Assembly: GCA_002811675.1 (NCBI GenBank)
Contig: PDIM01010337.1
Span: forward strand, 153,305 to 217,304
DNA length: 64,000 bases
Origin: Ichthyosporea sp. XGB-2017a
Taxonomy: Eukaryota > Opisthokonta > Ichthyosporea
Direction of reading: 5' to 3'
The notes under the pieces are model-generated. The model did no database searches. It worked only from the letters and a program-made list of their open reading frames with translations, and was not told the DNA's origin. This document shows positions 31,462 to 42,909 of the stretch, in pieces. The stretch's first letter is position 1; each line of letters starts with the position of its first letter. The position numbers were made by a program, and so were the translations under genes.

Positions 31462-33719
31462 TTTCGCAAAATGATGTTAAGTGTAAACGACTACCAAATA
31501 AAATTAAATCTCAAATGGAATAGATTGAACACAAGTGGCCAAAGCAGCTCAATATTTTCGCCCTTTCGCTAGCTGACAAAACAAATGAACTTTCAAAAAA
31601 AAAGTTCAAATAAAAATCAAAATAGAAAACCAGAAAACACAAATAAAGAAAAAGGGAATAGCAGGAGGGAGGAGAAAAAGCTTTCTGACTCTTTTTTTTA
31701 ACCCAAATCCAATATTGCAAGCAACGAACAAATCAAAGTTGATACAGTTGATTCGCAATCATCCAATCATCCAATGATCAATTTACAAATCCTTAAACTA
31801 GCATAGAGACGATAACAAAAAGAAAAATAAAGCGACTAGTGAAAAAATAAACCAAAAAACTTTTTTTTTCAAGAGAGTCGAGTACATGTACGCGTTAATA
31901 TATAACGTAACAAAAAAAATAGATACAAAGAAATGGGCTACAGTAGCAGGGGAAAGTTTATAGCAAAAACAAAATTAGGGAATTGAAGGTGTATTCAGAA
32001 CGTACCTGGGATATTATTGGTAATAATTAGTTATAATAACCATGGAAGACTCTGGTCTCTGATACTGGTTCAGAGGATGTGTCAACCCCCCCTCTGTGTC
32101 AAATAAAATTCCCGGGAAAAGAGAAACCCAATAGGGGAGATGAAGGGCATCGTCATATCTCTATAATAAAGACTCCATACATCCATGGTAATCTGTATTG
32201 GAATTATCATACCCAAAAATTTGAAGAATTGGAGCGCGAAAAATCTGTAGCAGACGTAGATGAGCCTGGGGGCCTGGCCTCATTTACAACTTTGTATGAA
32301 AATTCCTATAGTAATTGTTTGTTTATGATTATTTATTAATTCGTAGTTATGAATTTTCAAGTGTTATAAGTGTACTTTTATACACCATAATTTTACACTT
32401 TGTTACACTATTACACTTTTGTATTTCTTAGGGCGACTTCATATGAATAATAAAAAATTCAAGCTTTACGACCTATTTTCGCGAGACAGCGTGGTGTGAG
32501 GTCAAGTCTCAAGAAAAGAGCGATTAAATAATGGGATTTTGAAAAAAATATATTAGAATTTAGACTAAAATATAGATTTAATGCGAGATTTAATGCTGAT
32601 CTACACTTTATTACACTTTCATTACACTTTTTCCAAAATCACGAAGTGTAATGCAGGGTGTAATTTTACACCATTTCATTACACCTAAGTGTAATGGTGT
32701 AAGTGTATAAATGCACAACACTGCTCGGCCATTGTATTATAAATTTGTAAACAAATTATTTTTGTATGAAAGATGACAGCTATGCATGATTCATGAAGCT
32801 GTACTTTACAATTTGAGGCCAAAAAAAAGAGCTGCTTAGAGACTGGGGACTGGGGTTTTAGAAAAGTTACAGAATCCACAGCTGGTCATGGCCAAGATTC
32901 TCGGTAAATGCCCGGTTCGAAAGCAAAGGTTCACCAAAGATCAGTCGAGTCCCCCCCTCGAAGGACCCTATTCGTCATGTGCTGTGATAAAAATTTACGC
33001 GTAAACTATGCGCGAAGTACAGCCCACTATAAATTCCAAACCCCAAAATTCAAAATTATTCAAAACTCAAAATTAGAAAAAAGATGTGATCTGCAGGCGG
33101 CCACTAGAGCCATTGTGAGGTTTGTTTATAATTTGTGACTATAAAATAGCACATGATCCAAATTTATTTGTGGCTTTTTTATATGCGGTTTATTTATTTA
33201 TTTTAATTTATTTATTTATTTTTATCAGTAGCTGTTTTGTTTTGTTTTGTTGCTCAGCTGCTCAAAGCTATTTTCAGTAATTTATATGACCCTTAATTTT
33301 TCTTTGTGCCAAAATTCCAATGGTACACACGTAACCTGCAATATAAAGAGCAGTACTGGAGACGTCCGTATGTGGTACTGTTGGTTTTTTTGTTTATTCT
33401 ATTTATTTCATAATGAATGCATACACGGGTATTGTACTAAGCAGACTGGAAAGAATGGAATGGGAAGAAGCCAATTTTATATTGGGCCGAGAAGAAAGTT
33501 TGCAAAAGTGTTAATGGAAAGGTAACAGAATGTTGAGTTAGACGTGTGGCAGCCAATACAAAGTAGAGAGAGACAAGTTCTGTTTATATACAGTACGTAC
33601 AGGGAGGAAAGAGAGGTGCTTGGTCGATTGCCAAAAGTATTTTCGAGGGGAGTGTTGATGTATATAGTTTCTTCGGCACATGGCAATATGTAATGTAAAA
33701 AGTAAGTAACAATCTAAAG
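31462..33719. other. 2.3 kb gene-poor block
   Basis: Upstream of TEAD. AT-rich. A short ORF at 32079-32339 and another at 32908-33138 have no recognisable features. Holds the TTACAC cluster (32370-32711), two identical TTTGTATGAA decamers (32291 and 32761) and TTTATAATTTGTGAC at 33124. Confidence 0.4.
32370..32711. repeat. Cluster of TTACAC(T/C) motifs in both orientations
   Basis: About 14 copies of (A/T)TACAC(T/C) or its complement (A/G)GTGTA(A/T) occur in two groups: 32378-32418 (four) and 32601-32710 (ten, four direct copies and then mixed orientations, with a palindromic arrangement TTACACCTAAGTGTAATGGTGTAAG). Such density is not expected by chance in about 340 bp. Could be a multi-site regulatory element or subterminal repeats of a mobile element. 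Confidence 0.65.
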
Positions 33720-34535
33720 ATGACTGAGGATATAGACGAATCGCGAAAGGTGGCTGATTTGCTTCCGAAAAAGGGAAAGAAAAGGGGGAAAAAAACTGCA
33801 ACAACAAGAGATAAAATTAAAGTACAAGGAAAGCCTTTGGCTGAGGCATCAACGGACAAAAAGTCTTCAAGAAAGAAAAAGAAGAAGGGCAAAAAGATTA
33901 TTTCGAGTAGTAAAAAGAGTTTAGAAGCCAGCTTTTTTGCCAAATGCAATGAGAGAAGCAAGCTATCAAGCTTTCAATTGGAGGGCAATCGAATCTCCGA
34001 TGATGCATTCGCGCCACGTTGTAAATCTGCCCTTTCAACAATAGGAACAGTAAATGATTTAGAGGAAACGTCGAGCTCAGAAGGGGACAGATTTAGTGGG
34101 GAGAGTTTAGAGAGTGAGCCTACACAAAGAGAGAAAATATTGGCTCAGCAGATTCTAGCAGTTGGGGATTGTGAGATTTGGAACAGGGGTAACTTATCTT
34201 TTAAGGACCTGGAAACAAAAATGCCTTTACCTGCTGCAGAGTTATCCGTTTTTTCCGCTAAAAGTAACAATGACATTAACGCCTCGAATATGGAAATAGA
34301 GGAAGAGATTTCTATTGCAGAAGAGAATTTGGCAAAACTGGCACTGACAAACTCAGTGACTTCCAATGCGATAGAGCAAGAATGCATTCGTTGGCTGAAC
34401 AAGCCAACAATGTCTCCCGAAGAGCAAGCGGAATTCTTAAAGAGCTATAAAGGCAAAAGGAGGCAGAGATACCGCGAAGCACAATTTTCAGGGTTAAAGT
34501 TCCCCGACTTGAGCAAGGTCAAATTCGCCAAATGA
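33720..34535 (+). CDS. Uncharacterised lysine/serine-rich protein
   Basis: 271 residues, starting MTEDIDESRKVADLLPKKGK. Not recognised. N-terminal third is very basic (KKGKKRGKKT, SSRKKKKKGKK), suggesting a nuclear or nucleolar location. The middle is acidic and serine-rich (EETSSSEGDRFSGESLESE). The C-terminal third is helical, with ECIRWLNKPTMSPEEQAEFL and GLKFPDLSKVKFAK, and may be the only ordered part. Single exon. Convergent with SND1, stops 203 bp apart. Confidence 0.55.
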   Translation: MTEDIDESRKVADLLPKKGKKRGKKTATTRDKIKVQGKPLAEASTDKKSSRKKKKKGKKIISSSKKSLEASFFAKCNERSKLSSFQLEGNRISDDAFAPRCKSALSTIGTVNDLEETSSSEGDRFSGESLESEPTQREKILAQQILAVGDCEIWNRGNLSFKDLETKMPLPAAELSVFSAKSNNDINASNMEIEEEISIAEENLAKLALTNSVTSNAIEQECIRWLNKPTMSPEEQAEFLKSYKGKRRQRYREAQFSGLKFPDLSKVKFAK

Positions 34536-34737
34536 AAGATTATTTATATCTAACTACTAATTACTCTGGTTATTGATTTTATTATTATAATTTGGGACAA
34601 TATCACATTAATGTTATTCTCTATTTTTCTAGAACGATGCAGATAATATCCAACAAAATAGCAACTCGATACTCTTCCAATACCTTGTGGTGTTAGTCAC
34701 ACGCAACTCCGTCTTGTACGCTCAAGGGTACGGAAAC

Positions 34738-37627
34738 TTACTTCTTTCCTCCTTTCTCAGCTACAGGTTTGTACCCAAATTCCCTGTCGTCATCAGCTGT
34801 GATATCACCGTACTCCCACATATTCACACGTTTCTTGCATGCAGCTTCTTGAAGAGACTTGTATTTAGCGGCTATGGTCTTGAAACGTTGCTCACGAGTC
34901 CTTTCAGCAACAGCCAGCCCAGCATTCAGCATCATTTCCGATAGATCAGTCTTCGATTCTGGATCGGTCATCGTGACATAGTCTTTTCCTCCAAACGAAT
35001 ATTCATGATTAGCAACAAACTTTGCGTTCAGGCAGGCATCACGCAAATATCGCACAGCTTCTTCTTCCCATTCAGCCGTTGGAGGCTTTGCAATCAAGGC
35101 AAGGTAAACTTCCTTAGCCTGAGGGCGTAATGCGCGGAACTCCATTGGAAGTGCAGTAAGTCGCTCAACTCCAACAGTCTCTGAGTTACCATAATCAACA
35201 TAGAATACTTGGATTTCACTGAGTGAAACCACACGTACAACTTTAGCGCGATACCATACATTATCGGTAAAGCAAGAGGCACACATTTCACCTGATTTGG
35301 GGGTGAACGATCCCTCTACTGGTGGGTTAGTACGGTAGTGTTCTTCAATCGAGGCCATGAGTTGATCAAGTTCGTCCGCTTCCGGGCCCAAATACTGAAC
35401 CCACAACTTAAAGGCCTCCTCCACTTCCACAACGACAGTTTCTTTATAATCGATGGTCCTCTCTTTCTTTTCAACAACTTCCACCTTTTCCTCTTCCTTG
35501 TAGTCGTGCCACAATCTAACAAATCGGTCCATAGCACTTTCTTCGGCGGAATACAAATCACGAGAGTATGGCGATCTGTCTGCAGAAAAGTGAACTTTTG
35601 CCAATCCTTCGGCCACCAAGTCAACATTTAAGTTTTTCCCGTTTACGAATAAAGTTCCGACACAGTTGCCATTCTTATCCATTGATTCAACTTCAATGTC
35701 AACCTCTCTCTGATAAACCTTAGACCATGTAAATTCAAGCGCTTCCGCGCCAAAAGGCTCACCACCTTCTTTGTTCGCATTCGGGGCTCTGGGACAGCTA
35801 ATTCCTCCCAAAAGGAAAGTAATCAAACAAGTTTCCTTGGGGAGATACAGCTTAAGTCTGGAGCCAGAAGAAACAAACTCCACAATACCCGTCAATTTTG
35901 CAGCTCTCTCCAAAAACGGAAAGAATTGCCTAGCTTTTGCGGAATCGGCTGACAAGTCAGACACACGATGTACAGGGAGATCTCCATTGCTGTGGAGCCC
36001 CTTCTTCGATTTAATAGCACGGGCTTCAGCAACCAGCAAGTCATCATAATGGGAAGAGCGATTATCGTCATCATTTCTGTGCCTCAAAACAGTAGCATAT
36101 CCCTTTGATACAAGGGCCTCAGCGATGTTGATGGAGTCAATACACACAGTGCAGCACGTCTTTGCTTCAAAACCATCAGAAGCTGGTTTAATATAATCAA
36201 CAATAACATTAACTTTCTTTCCAATCAATCGCTTTCTCAAAAATTCACGAGCTTCGAAGAGATATGGCACGGTGTACAAAGAACGCTGTCCCTTCTTATT
36301 TTCCTTCTTCTCCTGGTCAAGAGCTTCTTTCACAGATCTCGGCTGCCTAATACTTGACAAGGTAATGCGCATATTCTCTTGGTCAGGAACTTTCACAACA
36401 ATAGTTTCTCCATTAGCAATTTCCACAACGGTGCCCTTGAATTCTTTCATGCCTCCTTCTACACCGGTATTATTGGGGGCATAGTTCTTCCACAGTCTAA
36501 CTCTTCTAAGCTTCGCGGCCTTTTCAGCAGCTCTCAGCTTTTCTTTTCCGGTGACCACCATGCTCATACTCCAATCAACACACCTCGCCAGACCTTCGGT
36601 AACGAGAAATTCAGAAATGTTACCCGCGGGGTGAATAAGGCTACCCATAAACATGTTATTGGAAACACCTTCTAGAACTACCTGAACATCCTTCTGAAGA
36701 AGTCGCGATTCTGCGAAGAACTTTGCTTCTTCGGCAAAAGGCTCAGGTTCATCCACTCCATCGTTTCCGCGTTTAAAAGTGGGGCATTTAATACCAGTGA
36801 GACTCAACTGAATATGATAAAACTCGGGAAGTAGGTACAGTCTATAAGATGAGCCATCGCGCATATGCTCAACCACAGCATTGATTTGCTTTCCCTTGTT
36901 CTGTTCGTAGAACTGCCTAGGGTCAGATATGGTATTAATCTTTCGAACGGCTTTTTTGAGTACCTTTGAATCTTTCGAAAAAAGTCCCTTCTCTTGACTC
37001 TGGGCAGAAGCGCTAAGGGCTTCCAGTTCCACAGCAAATTCTGATTTTTCTCCTTTCGTTTGCTCTCTAATCTTTGCCCAGCCATTTGAAATCTGCTCAT
37101 TACAGATTGATATAAATAAACAAAAGCAATTCATATTTAATGATTTACTTAAAAGTTATAACTTCTAGACTTCAAGACTTAGAACTTACCAAAAATTGGG
37201 TGATATTCTCCTTGCCAAGCCAGATGCATCCATATTCTCTTCCACTGGGGACCTTATATTCAACAGTGAACTTGACCTCCTTGCCAATGATTTTACGACG
37301 AAGAGCTTCTCTGCAGTCCCAAGCAAACGGCTGCGAAAAGGAATAGTGAACGTCAATAACACGAACGACAAACACAATCTTGTTAAGTCCAATATCAACA
37401 TTAGAAACTATAACACACGGAACAAAACTCACCTCATCGTCAGTCGCACCAGTTCCATCCTGGTTTCCTTTTCGTCCAAGTCGAGGGGCAGTCAAACCAG
37501 CAAATGACAACGTTCTTTCTTTGGGAGGACCGCCAATGGGTCTGCCTCGAAGAATAACAGTGTCAGCAGATTGCACCAGCTTTACATATGCCGTCTGGGC
37601 ATTGGGAGGGCACTCTTTGGTAGACAT
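34738..37627 (-). CDS. SND1: Staphylococcal nuclease and Tudor domain protein (Tudor-SN), three exons
   Basis: Multifunctional RNA-binding nuclease scaffold, linked in animals to RISC, splicing and stress granules. Exons 37627-37433, 37330-37190 and 37092-34738, with introns of 102 and 97 nt, both phase 0. The total is 896 residues against 910 in human. Four SN-like folds occupy about residues 15-660, with recurring patterns such as RTLSFAGLTAPRLG, YHIQLSLTGIKCPTF, MRITLSSIRQPR and ITFLLGGISCPRAP. A Tudor domain follows at about 705-770 (SGEMCASCFTDNVWYRAKVV, then VFYVDYGNSETV), then a split fifth SN fold. The single long minus frame alone would miss the first 112 residues. Confidence 0.96.
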
Positions 37628-37981
37628 TTCGTATCAGTACAAGACAGACAAAGTAGGCAAACAAATTAATGGACACAATGAATGGAAGATATCTTAAAAA
37701 TGAATTTACAACACTAAAAGAAGAGTAAATCCAAACACAAAGCAAAATTATAATTTGTCAAGTATACACAACGCACACCAGAACACAAAATGAATACAAA
37801 ACTCAAAGATCTACTTCAAAATCTAATTCCTTCCTACAATTAAATCCAAACAACAAAACCAAATAAAACAAAAAGAAAAACCAAAAATGAAAAAAAAAGA
37901 AAAAAAGAGAGCCTAGGACTGAGGAGAAATGAGCTGCTCGAAGTTTTTGTGTAATTTGTGTTTCGTACAAAAAAATAAAAA

Positions 37982-38024
<43 letters not shown>

Positions 38025-38096
38025 GCGTTTTTTCCTTTTTTTTCATTTTATAATAATGGAGGAGTAGCTGTGCCCACAAAACAACAAAAGAGACAG
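37628..38096. other. Intergenic with a 38-bp poly(A) run
   Basis: Upstream of SND1. AT-rich; a pure A run at 37984-38021 is followed by GGGGCG. No coding signal. It ends at an assembly gap. Confidence 0.5.
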
Positions 38097-39016
38097 NNNN
38101 NNNNNNNNNNNNNNNNNNNNNNNNNNNNNNNNNNNNNNNNNNNNNNNNNNNNNNNNNNNNNNNNNNNNNNNNNNNNNNNNNNNNNNNNNNNNNNNNNNNN
38201 NNNNNNNNNNNNNNNNNNNNNNNNNNNNNNNNNNNNNNNNNNNNNNNNNNNNNNNNNNNNNNNNNNNNNNNNNNNNNNNNNNNNNNNNNNNNNNNNNNNN
38301 NNNNNNNNNNNNNNNNNNNNNNNNNNNNNNNNNNNNNNNNNNNNNNNNNNNNNNNNNNNNNNNNNNNNNNNNNNNNNNNNNNNNNNNNNNNNNNNNNNNN
38401 NNNNNNNNNNNNNNNNNNNNNNNNNNNNNNNNNNNNNNNNNNNNNNNNNNNNNNNNNNNNNNNNNNNNNNNNNNNNNNNNNNNNNNNNNNNNNNNNNNNN
38501 NNNNNNNNNNNNNNNNNNNNNNNNNNNNNNNNNNNNNNNNNNNNNNNNNNNNNNNNNNNNNNNNNNNNNNNNNNNNNNNNNNNNNNNNNNNNNNNNNNNN
38601 NNNNNNNNNNNNNNNNNNNNNNNNNNNNNNNNNNNNNNNNNNNNNNNNNNNNNNNNNNNNNNNNNNNNNNNNNNNNNNNNNNNNNNNNNNNNNNNNNNNN
38701 NNNNNNNNNNNNNNNNNNNNNNNNNNNNNNNNNNNNNNNNNNNNNNNNNNNNNNNNNNNNNNNNNNNNNNNNNNNNNNNNNNNNNNNNNNNNNNNNNNNN
38801 NNNNNNNNNNNNNNNNNNNNNNNNNNNNNNNNNNNNNNNNNNNNNNNNNNNNNNNNNNNNNNNNNNNNNNNNNNNNNNNNNNNNNNNNNNNNNNNNNNNN
38901 NNNNNNNNNNNNNNNNNNNNNNNNNNNNNNNNNNNNNNNNNNNNNNNNNNNNNNNNNNNNNNNNNNNNNNNNNNNNNNNNNNNNNNNNNNNNNNNNNNNN
39001 NNNNNNNNNNNNNNNN
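38097..39016. other. Assembly gap (920 N)
   Basis: Run of N. The flanks differ from each other, unlike the first gap. ORFs across it are meaningless. Confidence 0.99.
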
Positions 39017-39539
39017 TTATTGAGCGAAGCGCAGCGTAGCGTTTTTTCTCTCATCAGCTCAGGTCCTTTTGACGGTCAATTTTTTGGAGGATATATTGCA
39101 AATGCAGCCCTCTGATTGGATAAAACTCCTATCCCCTCAAAATTATGCTTCTCAAAACTGGGTCCCTTACACAAGCTTCGCTCGTCCACACTTGCTGTGA
39201 GTAGCTAGCTATTTTATTAGTAATAATGAAAAAATGACAAAAAGACACAACAACAAAAATCAGACGTGGGCGGGCTGTAGTGGCGGAGCATTCACCTGCC
39301 GAGCCTGAACTTATAATTATAGCGTCTCAACCAACTTTACAACAACATTAATAGAGGTCTAGTTATGCAAAGTATGCCCCCATTGCTATGCGGAAGCTTG
39401 GGAGGTGGGTTGAGGTAGGACCAAGTGTTTCTTTGAGGAAGCACTTTTCCTTTGTGTATCATCAATGCCACTGGGCTACTGCTACTCCGATATTTGTATA
39501 GTAATTAGCCTTAAGCTTTTTATTTAAACTTTTATTTCG
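39017..39539. other. Gap-adjacent non-coding sequence
   Basis: Begins with a short GCG-rich imperfect repeat (GAGCGAAGCGCAGCGTAGCG, 39021-39040), which stands out in the AT-rich surroundings. No gene recognised. Includes the 3' side of the hydrolase gene. Confidence 0.4.
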
Positions 39540-40556
39540 TTACACTCTTGAATTCAGCCAATTGGTTATGTCTTTTTTCACTTGCTTGTGTTCAGGCTCG
39601 ACCAAAAGGTCATGCTCTTGATTTTTGTACGTCAAAAAGGTTTTGTCTTTCGATCCAGCTTTCTCCATCAGTAGTTCAGAACCTTTATAGGCTACAGCTC
39701 GATCTGCTGTTCCGTGGCACACCAAGAATGGAGTTTTGACATCCCCCAGCGTAGACTTAAGATTAGACTGTGATCTCAACAGCGCCATGCCAGATCCCAC
39801 TCGGAGTCGGCCACTGTAAGTCAGAACATCGTCATGAAATTCAATTTCGTGCATAATATCACTAGTGTTTTTGCCACGGTTAGCGGCCACAGCAGGAAGT
39901 CTACCAACAACCAACTCTAGTACGGGAGCAATAGATACCAAAATGGGGCTTGGCTCGGAGGCACCGGCAACATCGATAAAAGGACACATCATAGCCATTC
40001 CTTTAATGGTGTCTGGGTATTTTTTAGAATACTGTAGACAAATATGGCCCCCCATTGATATTCCAACAAGAAACTTGGGTAGATCTTTAAAGTTAAGTGT
40101 CATATCAGCCCAAGCCAACGTCATTCTAACACCTTCAACCAAATCATCAATGTCTTGGATATATCCATGGAGCCCGTCACTCCTTCCAAAACCCAAGTGA
40201 TCGGGAGCAAATACTGCATAACCTTCATTCAATAGAAAATCAGCTTGCTTTGCAAATCGGCCACCATAATCGCTAAGTCCATGGACCCATATGCACACAG
40301 CTTTGATTTTTTTGTTTTTGGGAATCCATGATTGAACAAAGATTTTTTGCGACTTCACTTCCAAATTTATAGTATTGTATATGATATTCTTGTTATCCTT
40401 GATTCCTCTTTCCGCTGCATTTGGCTTTACCAACGCTCTTCCATGACTGGCATCAAATCTCCTCAAGCCTAAAAAATTAAGAGTAGGCTCACATACAATG
40501 GAAAATAGCTCATCAATGAAATACCAAAGGGGTGTGAGAAAGCTCATAATTATCAA
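39540..40556 (-). CDS. Monoacylglycerol-lipase-type serine hydrolase
   Basis: 338 residues, alpha/beta hydrolase of the serine aminopeptidase S33 / monoacylglycerol lipase group. The oxyanion-side motif is WVHGLSDYGGRF (HG at 92-93). The nucleophile elbow GISMGG has Ser167. The acid is Asp285 in CHGTADRAV and the histidine is His315 in NQEHDLLVEP, so the catalytic triad is complete. It resembles animal MGLL and plant caffeoyl-shikimate-esterase-like lipases; the substrate cannot be settled from sequence. The N-terminal 25 residues are hydrophobic (MSFLTPLWYFIDELFSIV) and could associate with membrane. A second ATG at residue 4 is an equally good start. Divergent from XRCC2. Confidence 0.88.
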   Translation of the reverse strand: MIIMSFLTPLWYFIDELFSIVCEPTLNFLGLRRFDASHGRALVKPNAAERGIKDNKNIIYNTINLEVKSQKIFVQSWIPKNKKIKAVCIWVHGLSDYGGRFAKQADFLLNEGYAVFAPDHLGFGRSDGLHGYIQDIDDLVEGVRMTLAWADMTLNFKDLPKFLVGISMGGHICLQYSKKYPDTIKGMAMMCPFIDVAGASEPSPILVSIAPVLELVVGRLPAVAANRGKNTSDIMHEIEFHDDVLTYSGRLRVGSGMALLRSQSNLKSTLGDVKTPFLVCHGTADRAVAYKGSELLMEKAGSKDKTFLTYKNQEHDLLVEPEHKQVKKDITNWLNSRV

Positions 40557-41333
40557 CTACTATACAACACTTCTTCAAGATAAATAAGTGACAAAAACAA
40601 TAACGAATATAACCAACAGCTTTCACTGATCTACAACCAAGTCTCCACAACACTTTGAGAGATTAATCCAACACAAATATCCACACAAAATTAGTCAAGA
40701 TAGTACAAAATGAAAGGAAAAAATACAAACTACAAATATTGTACAAAAATATTGTGTATAATAGGTAGTACAGCTCCCCCATACAAACGATAAACTACGA
40801 ACTGTGCACCAGATCATACTTTTTCCGCGTAAAAACAGCGCCGGCGGGTCATGGAGGGGGGGGCCCTTTAATAGCGCAGTCGAAGTATAACTACAACAAA
40901 AATATTTCGGGCGATGATCATCGACCGATCATCTCGATTCTGCAAATTTTTCCGCGCGGTGGACTGCCGGCCGCCGGGCCGCGAGGTGCAGGAAAAAACG
41001 TTTTTTCGATTCGGTAATTTTGAAACTTTTGTGCTACATATAGTTTGGTTTTTTATTTTTCCTTTCCAGTACCGTTCTTTTTTTTTCTTTTGTTGGTTTT
41101 TTTGAAGTGCAGCAACTTGAACAGTGACAAAGTCCACAGACCTGTTAAACTTAAGAGGCTTGTGGGTTGTGGTAATGTACTGTGGTCGCTGGCTATTGGT
41201 AAAGCAAAGAGATTCACTCTGTCGAGAGTTGATCTTTGTTTGGTTTGATTAGGAAGGATTATAAGAGGTTTCAGATGTGGTTTGGGACTTTTGAGGGGTG
41301 TTGATTCTTAGATTTTTTGTCTATGGAAAGAGA
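40557..41333. promoter_or_regulatory. Divergent promoter, hydrolase / XRCC2
   Basis: 777 bp between the two starts. Centre has GC-rich parts (40841-40863 with a G9 run, 40950-40990) among AT-rich flanks. Contains the complement of CGTTTGTATGGGGG at about 40776-40789. No coding ORF. Confidence 0.4.
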
Positions 41334-42245
41334 ATGCCTGTGAGGGGGCATGAAGTTGAGTATGAGACCGCGCTCTCACTTATTAAACGCGTGAAAGGAT
41401 GTGAATCAGTAGGTGCTATTCCCAATCTTGAATGTTTGCAAGCTGATTTACGTGATTATTGCTTTAGAGAAGGGGATATTGTTGAATTGAACGGCGCATC
41501 AGGATCTGGAAAGAGCGAAATTTTGTTTGGCATAATTGCCAATTTTATTCTCCCCCGAGAGTGGGGTGGACTTCAAAAGGGGGCGGTTTTTGTGGATGTA
41601 GATTACAAATTTGATATTTTACGTATTGTGAATATTGTGAGATTTCTAGTAGTTCAAAGAGAGTATAGTCTCAAAGGACAAGGTGTGAATGCTTGTGTTC
41701 TCAAAAATATTGTTCAGCAGTCCCTTCAACGTCTCTATGTTGTTCGTCCTGAAAGCCCCAATCATTTAGTAATGTGTCTTTATCGCTTGGCTTACTTTTT
41801 CAACGAGAGATCTACCTTTAAAGTTCTTGCATTAGATTCTATATCTGCATCGTACTGGATTGATAAGGCTGAAGCGCTTGACAATTTCAATGACCAAGGG
41901 CAGAGGGTTAAACAAATGGCAAGGGTGATCAAAAACATTGCTGATGAATGCCGAGTGCTCTTTATATGCTCCAAGGCTGAGCTATTTGCCACTAGTTATG
42001 ACAGAAAAAACAATCGCTACTCGAATGCCAAAAGGTCTTCAGAATTTCTATGTAAATCGTGGCAGGATATTGTAACTTATAGATTTCTTTTACAAAGAGA
42101 AGATGGTGCTGAATGTCGTGAGAAGCTTGTGGGCAAGGGTACGCTGTTCTCTGCTACGTTAACAAGCAAATTCCCTCAACCGAAAAGATTTTTCAAAATT
42201 GATCATGCTGGTATTAGTACTCTGTCAAAGGGAGCTATAGCTTGA
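41334..42245 (+). CDS. XRCC2: XRCC2, RAD51 paralogue
   Basis: RAD51-family ATPase of the BCDX2 complex, acting in homologous recombination. Start taken at ATG 41334; the frame is open a little further upstream but only from a GTG. 303 residues. Walker A is GASGSGKS (54-61). The XRCC2-type stretch is seen in ILPREWGGLQKGAVF with VDVDYKFDILRIVNI. Walker B region VLALDSISASYWIDK matches the animal sequence LDSLSAFYWID closely. CKSWQDIVTYRFLLQRED aligns with the C-terminal region of animal XRCC2. Single exon. Confidence 0.92.
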   Translation: MPVRGHEVEYETALSLIKRVKGCESVGAIPNLECLQADLRDYCFREGDIVELNGASGSGKSEILFGIIANFILPREWGGLQKGAVFVDVDYKFDILRIVNIVRFLVVQREYSLKGQGVNACVLKNIVQQSLQRLYVVRPESPNHLVMCLYRLAYFFNERSTFKVLALDSISASYWIDKAEALDNFNDQGQRVKQMARVIKNIADECRVLFICSKAELFATSYDRKNNRYSNAKRSSEFLCKSWQDIVTYRFLLQREDGAECREKLVGKGTLFSATLTSKFPQPKRFFKIDHAGISTLSKGAIA

Positions 42246-42429
42246 ATGTTGTTATTTATTGGTTACAGACAGCTCAAAAGGCCATAATCAAGATGCTGAC
42301 TGCCTTTAGGCCATTGTTTTAAATATTTTAGATATTTACATGCTGGAATTAATTTTGTGCCAAAAATATATCTATTCCTCCTCGCTCCACCTTTTACCTT
42401 GTTATTTTCGAAAAATGAAGCGTGCAACC

Positions 42430-42909
42430 TCAGAACACCGCTCCACAGTGTGTACAGCGCTTTACACGCAAAAGACAACAAAAAATAAGACCGAGCGGAA
42501 AGAAAAAGATTGCTAACAATATTCCTAGCAAAGTGAAATCACTTTCCAGAATTCCTATCCGGCAAGCAGGGCATCCAGATCCAATAACAACGACAGCGGG
42601 CTGAGTAGTAATGTACGTTTGTTGATAGGGCTGGTTCTGATAGGATACATAATTGGAAGAATAGCTAGGTGAAGCTTGAGGAATTGGCTGATAACCAGAA
42701 TTTTGATTAAAATAATTTGCTTGGTATTTTCCCTGATCTCCCCCCACAGGTACATTTCCCGCGCTATAGACTGGGTATTGCTGGTATCCCCCCTGGCCAT
42801 TTCCTTCTGGAAAGCTATGAGTCTGGGCGTTGGGGTGGCTAGCTGATGCCGCATATGGTGGAGGTGGTGCACCACTATCATCTTTTCTAGGTAAACTATT
42901 TCCACTCAT
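42430..42909 (-). CDS. BRI3: BRI3 (brain protein I3)-like membrane protein
   Basis: 159 residues. N-terminal 100 residues are Pro/Gln/Tyr-rich and disordered (GAPPPPYAAS, a PPxY-type motif). The C-terminal domain reads AVVVIGSGCPACRIGILESD, then a hydrophobic hairpin FTLLGILLAIFFFPLGLIFCCLL, then RVKRCTHCGAVF. The CPxC..hydrophobic..CxxCGA arrangement is that of animal BRI3 and is related to LITAF-like membrane zinc-binding domains. Expected on late endosome or lysosome membranes, by family analogy. Single exon, divergent from the cyclin gene. Confidence 0.9.
   Translation of the reverse strand: MSGNSLPRKDDSGAPPPPYAASASHPNAQTHSFPEGNGQGGYQQYPVYSAGNVPVGGDQGKYQANYFNQNSGYQPIPQASPSYSSNYVSYQNQPYQQTYITTQPAVVVIGSGCPACRIGILESDFTLLGILLAIFFFPLGLIFCCLLRVKRCTHCGAVF

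Noticed and set aside
32079-32339. Plus-strand 86-residue ORF upstream of the TTACAC cluster
   Set aside because: No family features, isolated, and length is within chance expectation for this region.
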